The notes: generated from the letters alone by a model not told the origin. A stretch of DNA of 64,000 nucleotides from Streptomyces sp. NBC_00370 (GCF_036084755.1 NZ_CP107968.1:1488001-1552000), one strand, 5' to 3'. Shown: positions 34,886 through 43,973, numbered from the stretch's first letter. Translations and numbers: made by a program.

Positions 34886-35611
34886 TCATGCGCGCTGGTC
34901 TCCGTCCGGCGCTTCGTCCACGGCGTGGTCCGAGGGGAAGACCAAGGCCGCCACCGCGGTCGCGACGGCCGCCACCGCGGGGCCGAGGCGCAGGTCGAGG
35001 GTCATGGCGCCGGAGGCCGTCAGCGAGCCCAGGACGAGCATGACGACCACGACGACGCGGATGGGCGCGTGCTTACCGCTGCCGTCGGCGGCGTCTTGCG
35101 CCAGGCTGGTCAGGGTGCCGGTGACGAACGTCGTGGTCACCCCGGACGAGCGCTCGTACCGCTTGGCCGCTGCGGTCTGGGCGCCCATGGCCGCCGCCGA
35201 CACGGCGAGCAGCCCCAGCCGCAGCGCGGATCCAGGCCCGGGTCCTGAGCCGGAGCCGTTTCCCGAACTGGCGGCGATCGCGGCGAGCAGGGCGGCGTTG
35301 AGCCCCACCACGCTCCACAGCACCCGGCGGATCGCGCGCCGCTGACCGTCCGGCCGTACCGGTGTGGCCAGGGACGCGGCGTACACCGCGAGCAGGAAGG
35401 CGGCCAGTGCGGTGGCCGCTCCGGTCACGAGGTCGCCGTACGCCGGCTGGGCGGTGAGCCCGGCCAGCACGAGGCTGCCGGTCATGTTCGCGGTGAACAC
35501 CCCGCCGAGCTGCGCGAAGGCGAAGGCGTCGCCGGCGCCCGCCGCGTACGACATCAGCGCCGACACGGTGGCCAGGCGCCCTCTCCCGGAGGGCGCGGAT
35601 ACGGAGGGCAC
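34886..35611 (-). CDS. DUF1275 (YoaK-like) membrane protein
   Basis: A 241-residue membrane protein with about six hydrophobic helices. The DUF1275 signature SYAAGAGDAFAFAQLGGVFTANMTGSLVL is at residues 20-48, and AAAMGAQTAAAKR and VTTTFVTGTLTSL follow in the second half. The function of the family is not established; it is generally described as a small membrane permease. The start is GTG 35611 with a weak ribosome site. The short ORF at 35621-35713 lies just upstream and may feed ribosomes to it. Confidence 0.85.
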   Translation of the reverse strand: MPSVSAPSGRGRLATVSALMSYAAGAGDAFAFAQLGGVFTANMTGSLVLAGLTAQPAYGDLVTGAATALAAFLLAVYAASLATPVRPDGQRRAIRRVLWSVVGLNAALLAAIAASSGNGSGSGPGPGSALRLGLLAVSAAAMGAQTAAAKRYERSSGVTTTFVTGTLTSLAQDAADGSGKHAPIRVVVVVMLVLGSLTASGAMTLDLRLGPAVAAVATAVAALVFPSDHAVDEAPDGDQRA

Positions 35612-35620
35612 AGGCGTGGC

Positions 35621-35713
35621 TCAGGCTGTCTTCGCGGGGGCGGTCGGGTTCTTGCGAGCGACGACGAGCGGGTCGGCCGGGGTGAAGGGGGACTCCGGCG
35701 ACAGTGCGGGCAT
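35621..35713 (-). CDS. Possible 30-residue peptide upstream of the DUF1275 gene
   Basis: ATG 35713 has AAAGG 7 bases upstream and opens 30 codons starting MPALSPESPFTPADP and ending in Ala/Lys/Pro. The stop is 9 bases before the DUF1275 start. It could be a leader for coupling, a small functional peptide or the stump of a deleted gene. I do not recognise it. Confidence 0.4.
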   Translation of the reverse strand: MPALSPESPFTPADPLVVARKNPTAPAKTA

Positions 35714-35730
35714 GGGGAACCTTTCATGTC

Positions 35731-35745
35731 ATAGGTTCGTCCTAT
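35731..35745. promoter_or_regulatory. Inverted repeat ATAGG-N5-CCTAT
   Basis: A perfect 5-base dyad 18 bases before ATG 35713, directly overlapping a likely TATAGG -10 region on the minus strand. A MarR- or TetR-type repressor site is plausible. The nearby LysR gene is a candidate regulator only by position. Confidence 0.4.
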
Positions 35746-35833
35746 ATGCCCACTATCCCCATCGACCTCACCGCCCCTGACGCGTTCGAGTGACCCCCGT
35801 GGAGCGGCCACGCCTCGCCGCCGCCCCACCGCG

Positions 35834-36742
35834 TCACTGCGGCCCGTCGAGAAGCGCCGCCTCCTCGCGCAACGCGCCGACCACCACGGCCACTTCGGCC
35901 GTGGGCGGGTCCGCGGTGACCGCTACGGCGGACCGGCCGAACCATGACGGGTCCTCCACCGCGACGGTGCGCACGCCCGCCGGTACGGATGCCGCTGCCA
36001 GCCGGGGCAGTACGGTGATGCCGAGCCCGGCGGCGACAAGCCCGAGGCGGGTGGGCCACTCCCGGGCCGCGTGGGCGATCCGGGGGTGCTCCAGGGTCGG
36101 CCACGCGCCGAACTGGGGATCGTCACGCAGGCCCTTTCCCACGATCCACGGTTCCGTGGCGAGTTCGGCGACGGCGACGCTGTCACGGCCCGCGAACCGG
36201 TGGGCGGCGGGCAGGGCGACGAGCAGACCGCCCTCCAGCAGCAACTCGCTCCGCAGGCCGTCGAGATCGTAGGCGGGCAGGTCGGATCCGACGCCGATCA
36301 CGGCGACTTCGATCCGATGCGCCCGCAACTGCCGTAGCTGTGTGGGCGAGGAGCCCTCCGCGAGGTCCACCTCCAGCCCCGGGTGCTCCCGTCCGAGCCG
36401 TGCCATCGCGCGGGGTACGAGCACGGCCGCGGCGGCGGGGAAGGCGGCGACGGTCACGCGCCCGGTGACATGGTCCCGCAGTCCCGCGATGTCCCGGTCG
36501 GCGCCGTCGATCTCGTGCAGTACCGTCGCCGCCCGCCGGGCCAGGAGCCGTCCGGCCGGCGACGGGCTCACCCCACGGGCGCCCCGTACGAACAGCGCGG
36601 CGCCGGCGGCGGTCTCCATGGCGGCGACCTGGCGGGACACGGCCGACTGCGTGTACCCGAGCGCGTCGGCCGCCGCCGTGAACGATCCGGTGTCGACCAC
36701 GGCGGAAACGACCCGGAGACCGTTGATCGTGAACTCGCTCAT
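35834..36742 (-). CDS. LysR-family transcriptional regulator
   Basis: A 302-residue regulator. The N-terminal HTH reads LRVVSAVVDTGSFTAAADALGYTQSAVSRQVAAME, as in LysR proteins, followed by the linker helix and a periplasmic-binding-like effector domain of about 210 residues. ATG 36742 has GGTGGAGG just upstream. It is divergent from the SDR gene at 36874, with a T-N11-A dyad between them, the normal layout for a LysR regulator of its neighbour and itself. Confidence 0.92.
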   Translation of the reverse strand: MSEFTINGLRVVSAVVDTGSFTAAADALGYTQSAVSRQVAAMETAAGAALFVRGARGVSPSPAGRLLARRAATVLHEIDGADRDIAGLRDHVTGRVTVAAFPAAAAVLVPRAMARLGREHPGLEVDLAEGSSPTQLRQLRAHRIEVAVIGVGSDLPAYDLDGLRSELLLEGGLLVALPAAHRFAGRDSVAVAELATEPWIVGKGLRDDPQFGAWPTLEHPRIAHAAREWPTRLGLVAAGLGITVLPRLAAASVPAGVRTVAVEDPSWFGRSAVAVTADPPTAEVAVVVGALREEAALLDGPQ

Positions 36743-36765
36743 GACCTCCACCCTAGTCGCCGGCC

Positions 36766-36780
36766 ATGCGCAACACGCAT
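36766..36780. promoter_or_regulatory. LysR-type box (T-N11-A dyad)
   Basis: ATGCG-CAACA-CGCAT is a perfect 5-base dyad with the T-N11-A form of LysR recognition sites. It lies in the 130-base gap between the divergent LysR and SDR genes, 24 bases upstream of the LysR start. Confidence 0.6.
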
Positions 36781-36873
36781 AGCTCCTGTGCTTGATCATC
36801 GCTGGTGGAATGACTCGGGGCGGCGCAGTGTGGAGGTGTCGGAGAGCGACAGCTCACACAGGAGGCACCAGTT

Positions 36874-37677
36874 ATGACGAAGACATGGTTCATCACCGGA
36901 ACATCACGGGGATTCGGCAACGAGTGGGCACGGGCCGCGCTGGAGCGCGGTGACCGGGTGGCGGCGACCGCCCGCGACCTGAGCAGGCCCGCCGAACTGG
37001 CCGACCGCTACGGGGACGCGGTGCTGCCGATCCAGCTGGACGTCACCGACCGCGCGGCGGTGGGTGCGGCGGTGCGCAAGGCGTACGACCACTTCGGCTC
37101 GCTGGACGTCGTCGTCAACAACGCGGGCTACGGCCACTTCGGCATGGTCGAGGAGGTGACCGAGAGCGAGCTGCGCGCGCAGCTGGAGACGAACTTCTTC
37201 GGCGCCGTGTGGGTCACCCAGGCCGCCCTTCCCCTCATGCGGGAGCAGCGCCGTGGGCACATCCTCCAAGTGACCAGCGAGGGCGGGGTGCGGGCGTACC
37301 CCGGGATCGGCGCGTACCACGCGTCGAAGTGGGCCCTGGAGGGACTGTCCGAGTCGCTGGCGCAGGAGGTGGCGCCGTTCGGCATCCACGTCACCAGTGT
37401 GGAGCCCGGCCCCTACGCGACCGACTGGCTCGACCGGGGAGCGCGCCGCAGCGCGTCGCATCCCGACTACGCCGGGGTCCGCGAGACGACGGCGCCGGAG
37501 TTCGAGGTCGGCGACCCGCGCGCCACACGCGAGGCGATCCTGCGGATCGTCGACGCGCCTGAGCCACCGCTGCGGGTCTTCCTCGGCAAGTCCTTTCCCG
37601 CTGTGGCCGAGCTGTACGAGGAGCGGCTGCGGACCTGGCGCGATTGGCAGCCGGTCTCCGTGGCGGCGTTCGGCTGA
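36874..37677 (+). CDS. SDR-family oxidoreductase, probable target of the adjacent LysR regulator
   Basis: A 267-residue short-chain dehydrogenase. Key motifs are TGTSRGFGNEWA, VNNAGYG, the Ser in LQVTSEGG and YHASK for Tyr/Lys. It belongs to the group with GFG and an EPGPYATDW substrate loop. AGGAGGCACCAG precedes ATG 36874. It is divergent from the LysR gene and has no other operon partner. The substrate is unknown. Confidence 0.9.
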   Translation: MTKTWFITGTSRGFGNEWARAALERGDRVAATARDLSRPAELADRYGDAVLPIQLDVTDRAAVGAAVRKAYDHFGSLDVVVNNAGYGHFGMVEEVTESELRAQLETNFFGAVWVTQAALPLMREQRRGHILQVTSEGGVRAYPGIGAYHASKWALEGLSESLAQEVAPFGIHVTSVEPGPYATDWLDRGARRSASHPDYAGVRETTAPEFEVGDPRATREAILRIVDAPEPPLRVFLGKSFPAVAELYEERLRTWRDWQPVSVAAFG

Positions 37678-37783
37678 CGTCGTAGGCTGACTACGCACTG
37701 CTTGATCGCACTGCTGGTGCGACGGACGGCCAATCGGCGCCGGAGATCGTTCGGCGCCGGTACGAACGAGACTGGAGAGCCGG

Positions 37784-38809
37784 TTGACGGTCGAATCTTT
37801 TCCGGGGCCCGAGCCGCAATCGGTGCTCAGCCCGCTGACCACCGGTGCGATCTTCCTGGTGGTCACGGTCGACGCCGGGGGCGAGGAGACGGTGCAGGAC
37901 CTGCTGGCCGATCTGTCCGGCCTCGAACGCGCCTTCGGGTTCGGGGCGCCCGACGGCGCGCTGAGCTGTGTCGCCGGGATCGGCGCCGGCCTGTGGGACC
38001 GGCTGTTCGAGCTGCCCAGGCCGGTGGGGCTGCATCCCTTCAAGGAGCTGGTCGGGGCCCGGCACCGCGCGGTCGCCACCCCGGGCGACCTGCTCTTCCA
38101 CATCCGGGCCACCCGGCCTGACCTGTGCTTCGCGCTGGCGACCGAGATCATGGACCGGCTGCGCGGCGCGGTCACCGTGCGGGACGAGGTCCAGGGGTTC
38201 AAGTACCTGGACACCCGTGACCTGATGGGTTTCGTCGACGGCACCGAGAACCCGGTCGGCGGCGCCGCCCGTACGGCGGTCCTGGTCGGCGACGAGGACC
38301 CCGCCCACACCGGCGGCAGCTATGTGATCGTGCAGAAGTACCTGCACGACCTGGATGCCTGGAACACCCTGCCCGTCGAGGCGCAGGAGAAGATCATCGG
38401 CCGTAAGAAGCTCAACAACGTCGAGCTGGACGAGGACGCCTCGCACGTCGCGCTGACGACCATCGTGGGTCCCGACGGTGACGAGCAGCAGATCCTGCGG
38501 GACAACATGCCCTTCGGCAGCCCGGGTCGCGGCGAGTTCGGTACGTACTTCATCGGCTATTCGCGCACGCCGGACGTCACGGAACAGATGCTGCGCAACA
38601 TGTTCCTCGGCGCGCCGAACGCGAGCCACGACCGCATCCTGGACTTCTCGACCGCCGTGACCGGCACCCTCTTCTTCGCCCCGTCCGTGGACTTCCTCGA
38701 CGGCCTTCCCGACTCGGCTTCGGCCACCACCTCCGTACCCCGGCCCGCGGTCACGCCCGCCGACGGCAGCCTGGGGATCGGCGACCTGAACAGGAGCACC
38801 GCCCGGTGA
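37784..38809 (+). CDS. DyP-type peroxidase, encapsulin cargo
   Basis: A 341-residue heme peroxidase. The GXXDG motif is GFVDGTENP (Asp151), the proximal His221 is in DASHVAL, and the distal Arg lies in YSRTPDVTEQML. The C-terminal 15 residues, after a Pro/Ala linker, are a cargo-loading peptide (DGSLGIGDLNRS at 327-338), which directs it into the encapsulin shell. The start is TTG 37784 with GGAG 6 bases upstream. The stop overlaps the encapsulin GTG. It probably serves peroxide detoxification or oxidation inside the compartment. Confidence 0.94.
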   Translation: MTVESFPGPEPQSVLSPLTTGAIFLVVTVDAGGEETVQDLLADLSGLERAFGFGAPDGALSCVAGIGAGLWDRLFELPRPVGLHPFKELVGARHRAVATPGDLLFHIRATRPDLCFALATEIMDRLRGAVTVRDEVQGFKYLDTRDLMGFVDGTENPVGGAARTAVLVGDEDPAHTGGSYVIVQKYLHDLDAWNTLPVEAQEKIIGRKKLNNVELDEDASHVALTTIVGPDGDEQQILRDNMPFGSPGRGEFGTYFIGYSRTPDVTEQMLRNMFLGAPNASHDRILDFSTAVTGTLFFAPSVDFLDGLPDSASATTSVPRPAVTPADGSLGIGDLNRSTAR

Positions 38810-39603
38810 ACAATCTGCACCGCGATCTCGCCCCCGTCTCCGCTGCCGCCTGGGCCGATCTGGAGGCCGAGGCGCAGCGCACCTTCAAGCGCAATGTGGC
38901 CGCCCGCCGGATCGTGGACGTGCCCGAGCCCGGGGGGCCTGAGCTGGCCGCCGTGGCCACCGGGCATCTCGACCCGGTCGCCGCGCCCGCCGAGGGCGTC
39001 CTGGCGCACACCCGCCACTCGCAGCCCGTCGTGGAGCTGCGCGTCCCGTTCACCGTGGACCGGCAGCAGGTGGACGACGTGGAGCGGGGCGCCCAGGACG
39101 CCGACTGGCAGCCGGTGAAGGACGCCGCGCGGCGGCTGGCCTTCGCCGAGGACCGGGCCGTCTTCGAGGGGTATCCGGAGGCGGGTATCGAGGGCATCCG
39201 CGCCGGCTCGTCCAACCCGGCGGTGCCGCTCCCCGCCGATGTGCGCGAGTACCCGAACGCCGTGAGCCGTGCCATCACCGCGCTGCGGCTGGCCGGTGTC
39301 GAGGGCCCGTACACCCTGGCGCTGAGCGCCGACGCGTACACCGCGGTGAACGAGACGTCGGACCACGGCTATCCCATCCACGAACACATCGCGCGTCTCC
39401 TCGACGGCGACATCATCTGGGCCCCGGCCATCGACGGCGCGTTCCTGCTGTCGGCCCGGGGCGGGGACTTCGAACTGCGCCTGGGGCAGGACGTGTCCAT
39501 CGGTTATCTCAGCCATGACGCGACGAGTGTGCAGCTGTACTTCCAGGAGACGCTGACGTTCCTGGTGCACACCAGCGAGGCCGTCGTCGCGCTCACGCCC
39601 TAA
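38806..39603 (+). CDS. Encapsulin shell protein (family 1)
   Basis: A 265-residue HK97-fold shell protein. It opens NNLHRDLAPVSAAAWADLEAEAQRTFKRNVAARRIVD, the family 1 N-terminus, and ends DVSIGYLSHDATSVQLYFQETLTFLV. The length is typical for T=1 nanocompartments of 60 subunits. GTG 38806 overlaps the DyP stop by four bases, securing coexpression of shell and cargo. The stop overlaps that of the convergent kinase gene by four bases. Confidence 0.94.
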   Translation: MNNLHRDLAPVSAAAWADLEAEAQRTFKRNVAARRIVDVPEPGGPELAAVATGHLDPVAAPAEGVLAHTRHSQPVVELRVPFTVDRQQVDDVERGAQDADWQPVKDAARRLAFAEDRAVFEGYPEAGIEGIRAGSSNPAVPLPADVREYPNAVSRAITALRLAGVEGPYTLALSADAYTAVNETSDHGYPIHEHIARLLDGDIIWAPAIDGAFLLSARGGDFELRLGQDVSIGYLSHDATSVQLYFQETLTFLVHTSEAVVALTP

Positions 39604-40574
39604 AGGCCGGGGGCGAGGACCGCTGTGGCCCACTCCTCGTCGGTGGCCGCGAGGAGTGGGGCCGTGCGCGCCGCAGGCAGCAGCGGGCCGTGGTCGGCGG
39701 TGACCCGGAGCGCCGACACCGCTGTGAGATGGCCGAGCCGCAGGGCGGCGACCGGGCCGCCGCCCTGGCGCGTGCCCGCCAGGAAGCCGGCCGCGAACGC
39801 GTCGCCCGCGCCGACCGGTTCGGCCACGTCCGTGGTGAGCGCGGGCACCGTGTACGACTCCGGGCCGACGAAGGCCGTGGCGGAGCGGGAGCCGTCCTTG
39901 ACGACCAGGGTCCCCGGCCCGGGCAGCAACGCGCGTACCGCCTCCGGGTCCTTCAGGTCCGCGCCCCACAGCGCCTGGGCCTCGTCCAGCCCGACGAAGA
40001 CGATGTCGGCGCGTCCGGCCAGTGCCCGCAGCGTTGTGGCGGCCGTCCCTGCCGGGGTGCCGGACCACAGTGCGGGGCGGTGGTTGACGTCGAAGCTGAC
40101 CCGGTACGGCCGGTCGGGGGCGAGGACCGCCTCCACCAGCGCGTGGCAACTGGCGGACAGTGCCGGGGTGATGCCCGTGACATGGACGAGTCCGGCGTCG
40201 GACAGGCCGCCGTCCCGCAGGAGTTCGGGCCCCAGTGCGGCGGCCGCCGAACCGCGCCGGTAGTAGTGGACGCGGGTGGCGTCCCGCCCCGGGTCCTTGA
40301 TCAGCAGCCCGGTGGGGCGCTCCGGGTCGGTGCGTACGCCGGAGACATCGACGCCGGAAGCGGCGACGCGCTCCCGTATCCGGCGCCCGAACGGATCGGC
40401 GCCCAGCGCGGACACCCAGCGGGCGGGCACACCGTGGTCGGCGAGATACATCGCCACGTTCGACTCGGCGCCCGCGATGTCGATCCGCAGCAGGTCGGCG
40501 GTGTCGAGTGGGGTGACCGGGTCCGGTGCGAGAGCCGCCATCGTCTCGCCGACGCAGACAACAGGGCCGCTCAT
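39600..40574 (-). CDS. PfkB-family 2-keto-3-deoxygluconate/galactonate kinase
   Basis: A 324-residue sugar kinase. The PfkB patterns are VCVGETMAALAPD at the start, GADPFGRRIRERV for substrate binding and EPVGAGDAFAAGFL with the catalytic Asp near residue 240. It would phosphorylate KDGal to KDPGal in the De Ley-Doudoroff route, just before the aldolase gene whose stop overlaps its start. The choice of KDGal over KDG rests on the DgoD neighbour. Confidence 0.9.
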   Translation of the reverse strand: MSGPVVCVGETMAALAPDPVTPLDTADLLRIDIAGAESNVAMYLADHGVPARWVSALGADPFGRRIRERVAASGVDVSGVRTDPERPTGLLIKDPGRDATRVHYYRRGSAAAALGPELLRDGGLSDAGLVHVTGITPALSASCHALVEAVLAPDRPYRVSFDVNHRPALWSGTPAGTAATTLRALAGRADIVFVGLDEAQALWGADLKDPEAVRALLPGPGTLVVKDGSRSATAFVGPESYTVPALTTDVAEPVGAGDAFAAGFLAGTRQGGGPVAALRLGHLTAVSALRVTADHGPLLPAARTAPLLAATDEEWATAVLAPGL

Positions 40575-41221
40575 GCCGGGCCTTCGGCGGCCGGTACCCC
40601 GGTGCGTACGACATCGAGGAACGTCCTCGTCCGCGCCCGCAGCGCCTCCAGGTCTCCGCCGTCCGCCGCGTCACCGATCAGTGGGGACCCGACGCCCACA
40701 GCCGTCGCACCGGCCGCCAGATACTCGGCCGCTGCAGTCGCGTCCACTCCCCCGACCGGCACGAACGGCAGCCCGGGGAACGGGCCGCGCAGCGCCCGCA
40801 GATAGGCGGGGCCGCCCGCCTGCGCCGCCGGGAATATCTTGAGCGCCTCGGCGCCGAGCCGCAGCGCCGACAGGATGTCCGTGGGCGTCATCACCCCGGC
40901 GAGCACCGGCAGTCCGAGTTCCCTGGCCGCCGTGACTCCGTCGCCGACGGCGGGTGTCACGACGAAATCGGCTCCCGCTCCGTGCGCCGCGCGCGCGTCG
41001 TCGGCGCTCAGCACCGTACCCGCGCCGAGGGGTGCGTCAGGCCCCAGTGCGGCCCTGGCCCGGTTGATCACCGTGAGCGCGTCCCTGCCGCTCAGCGAGA
41101 CCTCGACCAGGGCGACGCCCTCCTCGACGAGGGTCAGTACGGTCTTCAGCGCGGCGTCCGGGTCGTCGCCGCGCACGATGGCGACCAGACGGTGCGCGTG
41201 CAGCGCGCCGAGCAGATCCAT
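40571..41221 (-). CDS. KDPG/KDPGal aldolase (bifunctional class I family)
   Basis: A 216-residue (beta/alpha)8 aldolase. The Schiff-base Lys128 lies in ALKIFPA, and the catalytic Glu is in VALVEVSLSG. LGAGTVL and FVPVGGVD complete the phosphate site. It would cleave 2-keto-3-deoxy-6-phosphogalactonate to pyruvate and glyceraldehyde-3-phosphate. The opening LLGALHAHRLVAIVRG is as in the DgoA aldolases. It overlaps the kinase gene by four bases and follows the epimerase-like gene by 13 bases. Confidence 0.92.
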   Translation of the reverse strand: MDLLGALHAHRLVAIVRGDDPDAALKTVLTLVEEGVALVEVSLSGRDALTVINRARAALGPDAPLGAGTVLSADDARAAHGAGADFVVTPAVGDGVTAARELGLPVLAGVMTPTDILSALRLGAEALKIFPAAQAGGPAYLRALRGPFPGLPFVPVGGVDATAAAEYLAAGATAVGVGSPLIGDAADGGDLEALRARTRTFLDVVRTGVPAAEGPA

Positions 41222-41234
41222 GGGGTGGTTCCTT

Positions 41235-42050
41235 TCACCTGCGGTGTGTCGTTGTCATGGTCAGGCGCCAGCGGACCTCGCCCGCCGCCGGGACGCGGGC
41301 CGCGTCCTCCTCCCCCGCCGCCGCCAGGTCGAAGACGCGGCCGAGCATGGGCTCCACACCGACGGACCGGTACGGCGCGTCGTCGGGAAAGCCGCCGAGG
41401 TTGCGCCAGAGGGCGATCGAGACGGGTTGTCCCGGGGCCTCCAGCGCGAGTGTCAGTGTGTCGGGACCGTCGTGGACGGCCGCCTCCGGTGTGTTGATCA
41501 CGGCTCCGAGCGCCGTGCCGTCGTCGGGTCCGAGCCGGTCCAGCCGTACGCCGCCGACGCGCGGCCACTGCCCGCGGACGGTGTCCGAGCCGCCGTCCGG
41601 GTACAGCGAAAGCCCTGCCCTGTCACGCAGTTCGACCGTGGCCGCCTCGGAGACGTCCAGCAGCGCGTGCGCCGCCCAGAGGAAGCGGTAGCCCGGCTCG
41701 GCGGTCAGCCGGTAGTCGACGGCCGTGCGCCCCGGCCGCGTACGGATACGGCGGACGAGCCGGAAGTCCGGGCAGTCCACGGCCTCTTCGCCCGCGCCCA
41801 CGCGCACCCAGGGCCTGCTCCAGGCCACGCCGTGGTCCGGGGTGCCGCGTACCGTCGGAACACACTCCTCAAGGCCGCCGGCGTCCGCGAAGGCGTCCCC
41901 CGGCCGTACGCCGTCCCTGCGCGGCTCGTCCCGGTGCCACAGCCACTCCCGGCCGCCGTCCGCGCGCAGGGAGGTCCAACGCCCGCCGTGCGCGGCATCC
42001 GTGACGACCTGCGGGCCGGTCACCGCACCACTCGTCGCGTCGCTCACCAT
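41235..42050 (-). CDS. Aldose-1-epimerase-like protein
   Basis: A 271-residue beta-sandwich protein of the galactose-mutarotase fold. WLWHRDEPRRDG, AGGLEECVPTV and YRFLWAAHALLDVSE are typical of the family, including the His near residue 129. In this operon it could interconvert galactose anomers before the dehydrogenase. ATG 42050 overlaps the dgoD stop by seven bases; GTG 42047 (GTGA overlap) is an alternative start. Confidence 0.8.
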   Translation of the reverse strand: MVSDATSGAVTGPQVVTDAAHGGRWTSLRADGGREWLWHRDEPRRDGVRPGDAFADAGGLEECVPTVRGTPDHGVAWSRPWVRVGAGEEAVDCPDFRLVRRIRTRPGRTAVDYRLTAEPGYRFLWAAHALLDVSEAATVELRDRAGLSLYPDGGSDTVRGQWPRVGGVRLDRLGPDDGTALGAVINTPEAAVHDGPDTLTLALEAPGQPVSIALWRNLGGFPDDAPYRSVGVEPMLGRVFDLAAAGEEDAARVPAAGEVRWRLTMTTTHRR

Positions 42051-43189
42051 TCGGCGAACGATCCGTCCTCGTGCCGCCAGACCGGGTTGCGCCAGGCGTG
42101 TCCTGACCGGTCCGCCGCCCGTACCGCCGCCTCGTCCACGGTGATGCCGAGCCCCGGCAGCTCCGTGCGGTGCGCCTGCCCGGCCACGAACCGGAAGGGC
42201 TCGGTGTCGACGAGGTACGACAGCAGGTCGGCCTCCTTGTTGTAGTGGATGCCCCTGCTCTGCTCCTGGATGAGGAAGTTGGGTGTGCAGAAGGCGATTT
42301 GCAGACTGGCGGCGAGCGCGATCGGGCCGAGCGGGCAGTGCGGGGCCAGCAGCGCCCCGTACGTCTCGGCGAGCGACGCGATCCGGTGGACCTCGGATAT
42401 ACCGCCGGCGTGCGACAGGTCCGGCTGGGCCACCGCTATCCCGGCGGTCAGGGCGGGCAGGAACTCCGAGCGCCCGTAGAGCCGTTCACCGGTCGCGATC
42501 GGCACGTTCACGGCCGCCACCAGACCCGCCAGCAGGTGGTTGTGCTCGGGCAGCAGCGGCTCCTCGGCGAACAGCGGCTGCAGCGGGGCTATTTCATGCA
42601 GCACCCGGCGCGCGCCGGCCGGGCTGAACCGGCCGTGGAAGTCCACCGCCACGTCCCGCTCAGGGCCCAGCACCTCCCTGACGGCCGCCACCCGTGCCAC
42701 CACGGCCGCCGTCTCGGCCGGTGTGGACAGCGGTGACGTACGGCCCGCCGCGTTCATCTTGACGGCGGTGAAGCCCGCTTCGACCTGCTCGGTGACATCC
42801 TCGGTGAGCTGGCCGGGTTCGTCCCCGCCGACCCAGGCGTAGACCCGTACGGAGTCCCTGACCGGGCCGCCGAGCAGCGCGTGCACCGGCGCTCCGTACG
42901 TCTTGCCCGCGATGTCCCACAGGGCCTGGTCGAGGCCGGCGACGGCGCTGGAGAGCACGGGCCCGCCCCGGTAGAAGCCGCCCTTGGTCATCACCTGCCA
43001 GTGGTCCTGGATCCGCAACGGGTCCTGGCCCACGAGGTGTTCGGCGAGTACGTCGACGGCGGCGCGCACCACTTCGGCCCGGCCCTCCACCACCGGCTCG
43101 CCCCAGCCGACCACCCCGTCGTCGGTCTCGATCCGGCAGAACAGCCAGCGGGGCGCCACCAGGAACGTCTCGACGCGAACGATCTTCAC
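42044..43189 (-). CDS. dgoD: D-galactonate dehydratase
   Basis: A 381-residue enolase-superfamily enzyme very close to E. coli DgoD along its whole length: WGEPVVEGRAEVV, GFYRGGPVLSSAVAGLDQALWDI, the metal ligands in VDFHG, FAEEP and TGERL, the catalytic His in LAPHCPLGPIALAA and the end WRNPVWRHEDGSFAEW. It dehydrates D-galactonate to 2-keto-3-deoxygalactonate. GTG 43189 overlaps the GntR stop. It is the strongest anchor for reading this operon as oxidative galactose catabolism. Confidence 0.96.
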   Translation of the reverse strand: MKIVRVETFLVAPRWLFCRIETDDGVVGWGEPVVEGRAEVVRAAVDVLAEHLVGQDPLRIQDHWQVMTKGGFYRGGPVLSSAVAGLDQALWDIAGKTYGAPVHALLGGPVRDSVRVYAWVGGDEPGQLTEDVTEQVEAGFTAVKMNAAGRTSPLSTPAETAAVVARVAAVREVLGPERDVAVDFHGRFSPAGARRVLHEIAPLQPLFAEEPLLPEHNHLLAGLVAAVNVPIATGERLYGRSEFLPALTAGIAVAQPDLSHAGGISEVHRIASLAETYGALLAPHCPLGPIALAASLQIAFCTPNFLIQEQSRGIHYNKEADLLSYLVDTEPFRFVAGQAHRTELPGLGITVDEAAVRAADRSGHAWRNPVWRHEDGSFAEW

Positions 43190-43929
43190 TTCGGCTCGGT
43201 GCCTTTCGTACGGGGGGTGCCGTGGACCTTGTCGAGGTCGCGTACCGCCTGGTCGAGCAGGGCGCGCATGGCGCGTTCAGCGGCGTCCTGGTCCTGCGCC
43301 CGTACCGCGTCGAGCACGGCCCGGTGGCTCGGTACGGGGTCCTCACCGTGCGGCGAGCTGTGCACGATCTCGTCGCGGTGGGCGAGGCCCGACTCGATGA
43401 CCATCTCCATCCGTTCGAGGAGTTCGTTGTGGGTCGCTGCGAGCAGCGCCCGGTGGAAGGCGAGGTCGGCCTCGACGGCGTGGCCGGGGCCGCCTGTTCC
43501 CTCGACGGTGGCCATGGCGGTCAGTGCCGCTTCCAGTGCCTGGAGGTCGTCGTCGGTGCGGCGTTCGGCGGCGAGCCTGACGGCGGCCGGCTCGATGATG
43601 CCGCGCACCTCACCGAGGTGGCGCAGCAGTCCGAGGTCGGCGCCGGAGCTGGTGCCTTCGGCGAACTGCCAGCGCAGCACGTCGGCGTCGAGCAGGTTCC
43701 AGTCGGCCCGCGCCCTGACGAAGGTGCCGCGCTTCTGCCGCGCGTCGACCATGCCCTTGGCCGCCAGCACCTTCAGCGATTCCCGCAGGGCGGTCAGACT
43801 GACGTCCAACTCGCTCTGCAGTGCGGGGAGGTCGAGTGTCGCTCCCTCGGGGATCTCACCGCTGAGCACCCGGCGCGCGAGAGTCTCCACGGTCTGGCCG
43901 TGCACTCCGCGGCGCGCGTATGGCGTCAT
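43186..43929 (-). CDS. GntR-family (FadR subfamily) regulator, DgoR-like
   Basis: A 247-residue regulator. The winged HTH reads RVLSGEIPEGATLDLPALQSELDVSLTALRESLKVLAAKGMV, and the FCD domain follows with the metal-binding His residues in AFHRALLAATHN and the ESGLAHRDEIVHSSPH region. It sits directly before dgoD, as dgoR does in E. coli, so it is probably the galactonate-responsive repressor of the operon. ATG 43929 has AAAGG 9 bases upstream. Its stop overlaps the dgoD start. Confidence 0.9.
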   Translation of the reverse strand: MTPYARRGVHGQTVETLARRVLSGEIPEGATLDLPALQSELDVSLTALRESLKVLAAKGMVDARQKRGTFVRARADWNLLDADVLRWQFAEGTSSGADLGLLRHLGEVRGIIEPAAVRLAAERRTDDDLQALEAALTAMATVEGTGGPGHAVEADLAFHRALLAATHNELLERMEMVIESGLAHRDEIVHSSPHGEDPVPSHRAVLDAVRAQDQDAAERAMRALLDQAVRDLDKVHGTPRTKGTEPK

Positions 43930-43973
43930 GTCGTTCTGCCTTTCTGCTGGTCGGTAGGGGGTACGGCGGGCGG

